Shown here piece after piece: positions 63,206 through 64,000 of a stretch of DNA of 64,000 bases (positions are counted from its first letter, which is position 1; each line of letters starts with the position of its first letter). The notes under the pieces were generated by a model, which was not told the origin of the DNA, made no database searches, and saw nothing but the letters and a program-made list of their open reading frames with translations. The DNA is from Paenibacillus massiliensis subsp. panacisoli DSM 21345 (GTDB taxonomy: Bacteria; Bacillota; Bacilli; Paenibacillales; Paenibacillaceae), in contig NZ_AUFO01000022.1 of the NCBI RefSeq assembly GCF_000426545.1, forward strand, positions 53,813-117,812, in the 5' to 3' direction. Both the position numbers and the translations under genes were made by a program.

Positions 63206-63858
63206 TTTGTCCACACCTCCATTTCAAATCCGATAAGTTGATCTTCTATGTTTGATATGACCTCACCCTCGTAGAGTAGCCATTTTAGTGTTAAAATCAC
63301 ATCTTCTACTGCAATAGGAGAAAGGTTCTTTATAATTTCTTTAATTTTAGTCCCTTGATTCGAAATACAGCCTAACACTTCTTTTGTATAAGCAGGCTTC
63401 TTGCTATTGAGTACTGCCATTGATAATGATGTTCTATTTTCAATAGAATGACGCCCCCTTCTTATGTCATTTTCTGTACATATTACGTAATTTTTATTGT
63501 TAATTCTGCACCATTCTCGTTGTGCTTCGATTTGACGTTGAGTTCGAGCATATTTTGGATGTTTAGATATAAGCTCTATTTCGTATTTGACCTCTACAAA
63601 TGTTTCCGAGTTATCCTTTTTCAAAATCCACATATCAAAGATGGATGTACGTAGTTGGCCGTTTATAACGTAAGAAATCTCCAATGGTTGCTCACAATAT
63701 GTGAGAACTTCTGGATTCGTTTCAGTCACAAGCCAATGGTCATATTCCAGATCACTATACAGTTCGATGATCCGCTTATTGACCTTGTTTCCACGGGGAG
63801 TCCAATAGTTGTTTCCATATTTTTTGTTTCGCGGGATCTTGATTGGCTGGTATATCAT
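63202..63858 (-). CDS. tnsA: TnsA-like endonuclease
   Basis: The 218-residue protein (from ATG 63858) resembles TnsA, which cuts the 5' strands so that transposition is cut-and-paste. Seen: the opening YGNNYWTPRG, a restriction-endonuclease-like core with the acidic residues of RTSIFDMWI and the E-V-K of TFVEVKYE, and a C-terminal segment that would contact TnsC. An ATG at 63894 in the same frame is possible but has no ribosome site; 63858 has AAAGGA close by. It is the first gene of the operon, with little native DNA upstream. Confidence 0.85.
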   Translation of the reverse strand: MIYQPIKIPRNKKYGNNYWTPRGNKVNKRIIELYSDLEYDHWLVTETNPEVLTYCEQPLEISYVINGQLRTSIFDMWILKKDNSETFVEVKYEIELISKHPKYARTQRQIEAQREWCRINNKNYVICTENDIRRGRHSIENRTSLSMAVLNSKKPAYTKEVLGCISNQGTKIKEIIKNLSPIAVEDVILTLKWLLYEGEVISNIEDQLIGFEMEVWTK

Positions 63859-63924
63859 GAATTCCTTTCTAATCGTAACGGATCTCTCCTTCATATTTGT
63901 TTACCTGGATCGGCTACACTTAGT

Positions 63925-64000
63925 TGGACAGAAAAAATAAGGGCTTGTAGAATAAACTTATCAAGTGAAGGAGCGGATATCTACAATGCCAAAACAACAA
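63925..64000 (+). mobile_element. possible insertion-sequence end and start of its first gene (truncated by window)
   Basis: From about 63929 the sequence TTAGTTGGACAGAAAAAAT resembles the terminal region of IS3-type elements, and AAGGAG at 63957-63962 region is followed by ATGCCAAAACAACAA at 63986, opening a plus-strand frame (MPKQQ) that runs off the window. MPKQQ-type openings occur in IS3 orfA proteins. The evidence is thin; it may instead be cargo of the Tn7-like element. Confidence 0.3.

Noticed and set aside
58639..64000. CRISPR-associated transposon (CAST)
   Set aside because: No cas genes or repeat-spacer array in the window, and the TniQ protein is longer than typical CAST TniQ; cargo beyond 64000 cannot be excluded.

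Overview
The window reads like the chromosome of a Gram-positive, spore-forming Bacillota, most probably Paenibacillus or a close relative. Supporting signs are strong Shine-Dalgarno sites, sigma-A type promoters, CcpA cre-like sites, a coat-F type spore coat cluster around an adhB-like dehydrogenase, LplB/YtcP type sugar permeases, and a B. subtilis-like puc gene set. The genus is an inference from gene content, because no rRNA or other marker lies in the window.

Layout. 1-3760: end of an aldose-1-epimerase gene, an AhpD-like protein, and fumarase (fumC). 3876-17828: purine catabolism, made of a PucR-type regulator followed by one long operon (uraD, hiuH, allantoinase, allantoate amidohydrolase, ureidoglycine-glyoxylate aminotransferase, an ATZ/TRZ-type deaminase, xdhC-like pucA, mocA-like pucB, and xanthine dehydrogenase pucC-pucD-pucE). 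pucC carries an apparent frameshift, and no urate oxidase is present. 17980-24801: a NAGPA-domain protein, a small exported peptide, azlCD, catDE-like genes, glutaminase, and a NrtR-type Nudix regulator. 25336-30543: a giant secreted rhamnogalacturonan enzyme fusing a CE12 esterase and a PL11 lyase. 31073-35124: an ECF sigma factor, its probable membrane anti-sigma factor, and two secreted paralogues that share the anti-sigma C-terminal domain. 35347-38888: a DMT transporter with a terminator-bearing leader, then a five-gene spore-coat/adhB cluster. 39096-47850: an oxidoreductase, TetR regulators, a DinB protein, an oligosaccharide ABC transporter and a MATE pump. 48032-51771: a PLP-related group (yggS, MocR regulator, glyA). 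51924-55830: GH78 rhamnosidase and an AraC regulator. 55960-58638: small stress-type genes and a duplicated TetR-type promoter.

58639-64000: a Tn7-like transposition module on the minus strand (tnsA-tnsB-tnsC-tniQ plus a fifth, translationally coupled 63-residue ORF). It ends in a terminator and then a probable transposon end: TGTCGGAT followed by two head-to-tail repeats with a 23-bp period. A further copy of the repeat lies about 2.8 kb away. The right edge of the window probably enters an IS or another gene immediately upstream of tnsA.

How the genes work together. The puc operon would convert hypoxanthine/xanthine to urate and then 5-hydroxyisourate through ureidoglycine to glyoxylate, but it depends on a urate-oxidising enzyme elsewhere. 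The CE12-PL11 enzyme, the YtcP-type ABC importer, the rhamnosidase and the two cre-like sites are consistent with pectin (rhamnogalacturonan) use under catabolite repression, although the genes are scattered over 30 kb. The candidates for new biology are the Tn7-like element with its small extra gene, the ECF/anti-sigma/secreted-paralogue module, and the structured leader of the DMT transporter.
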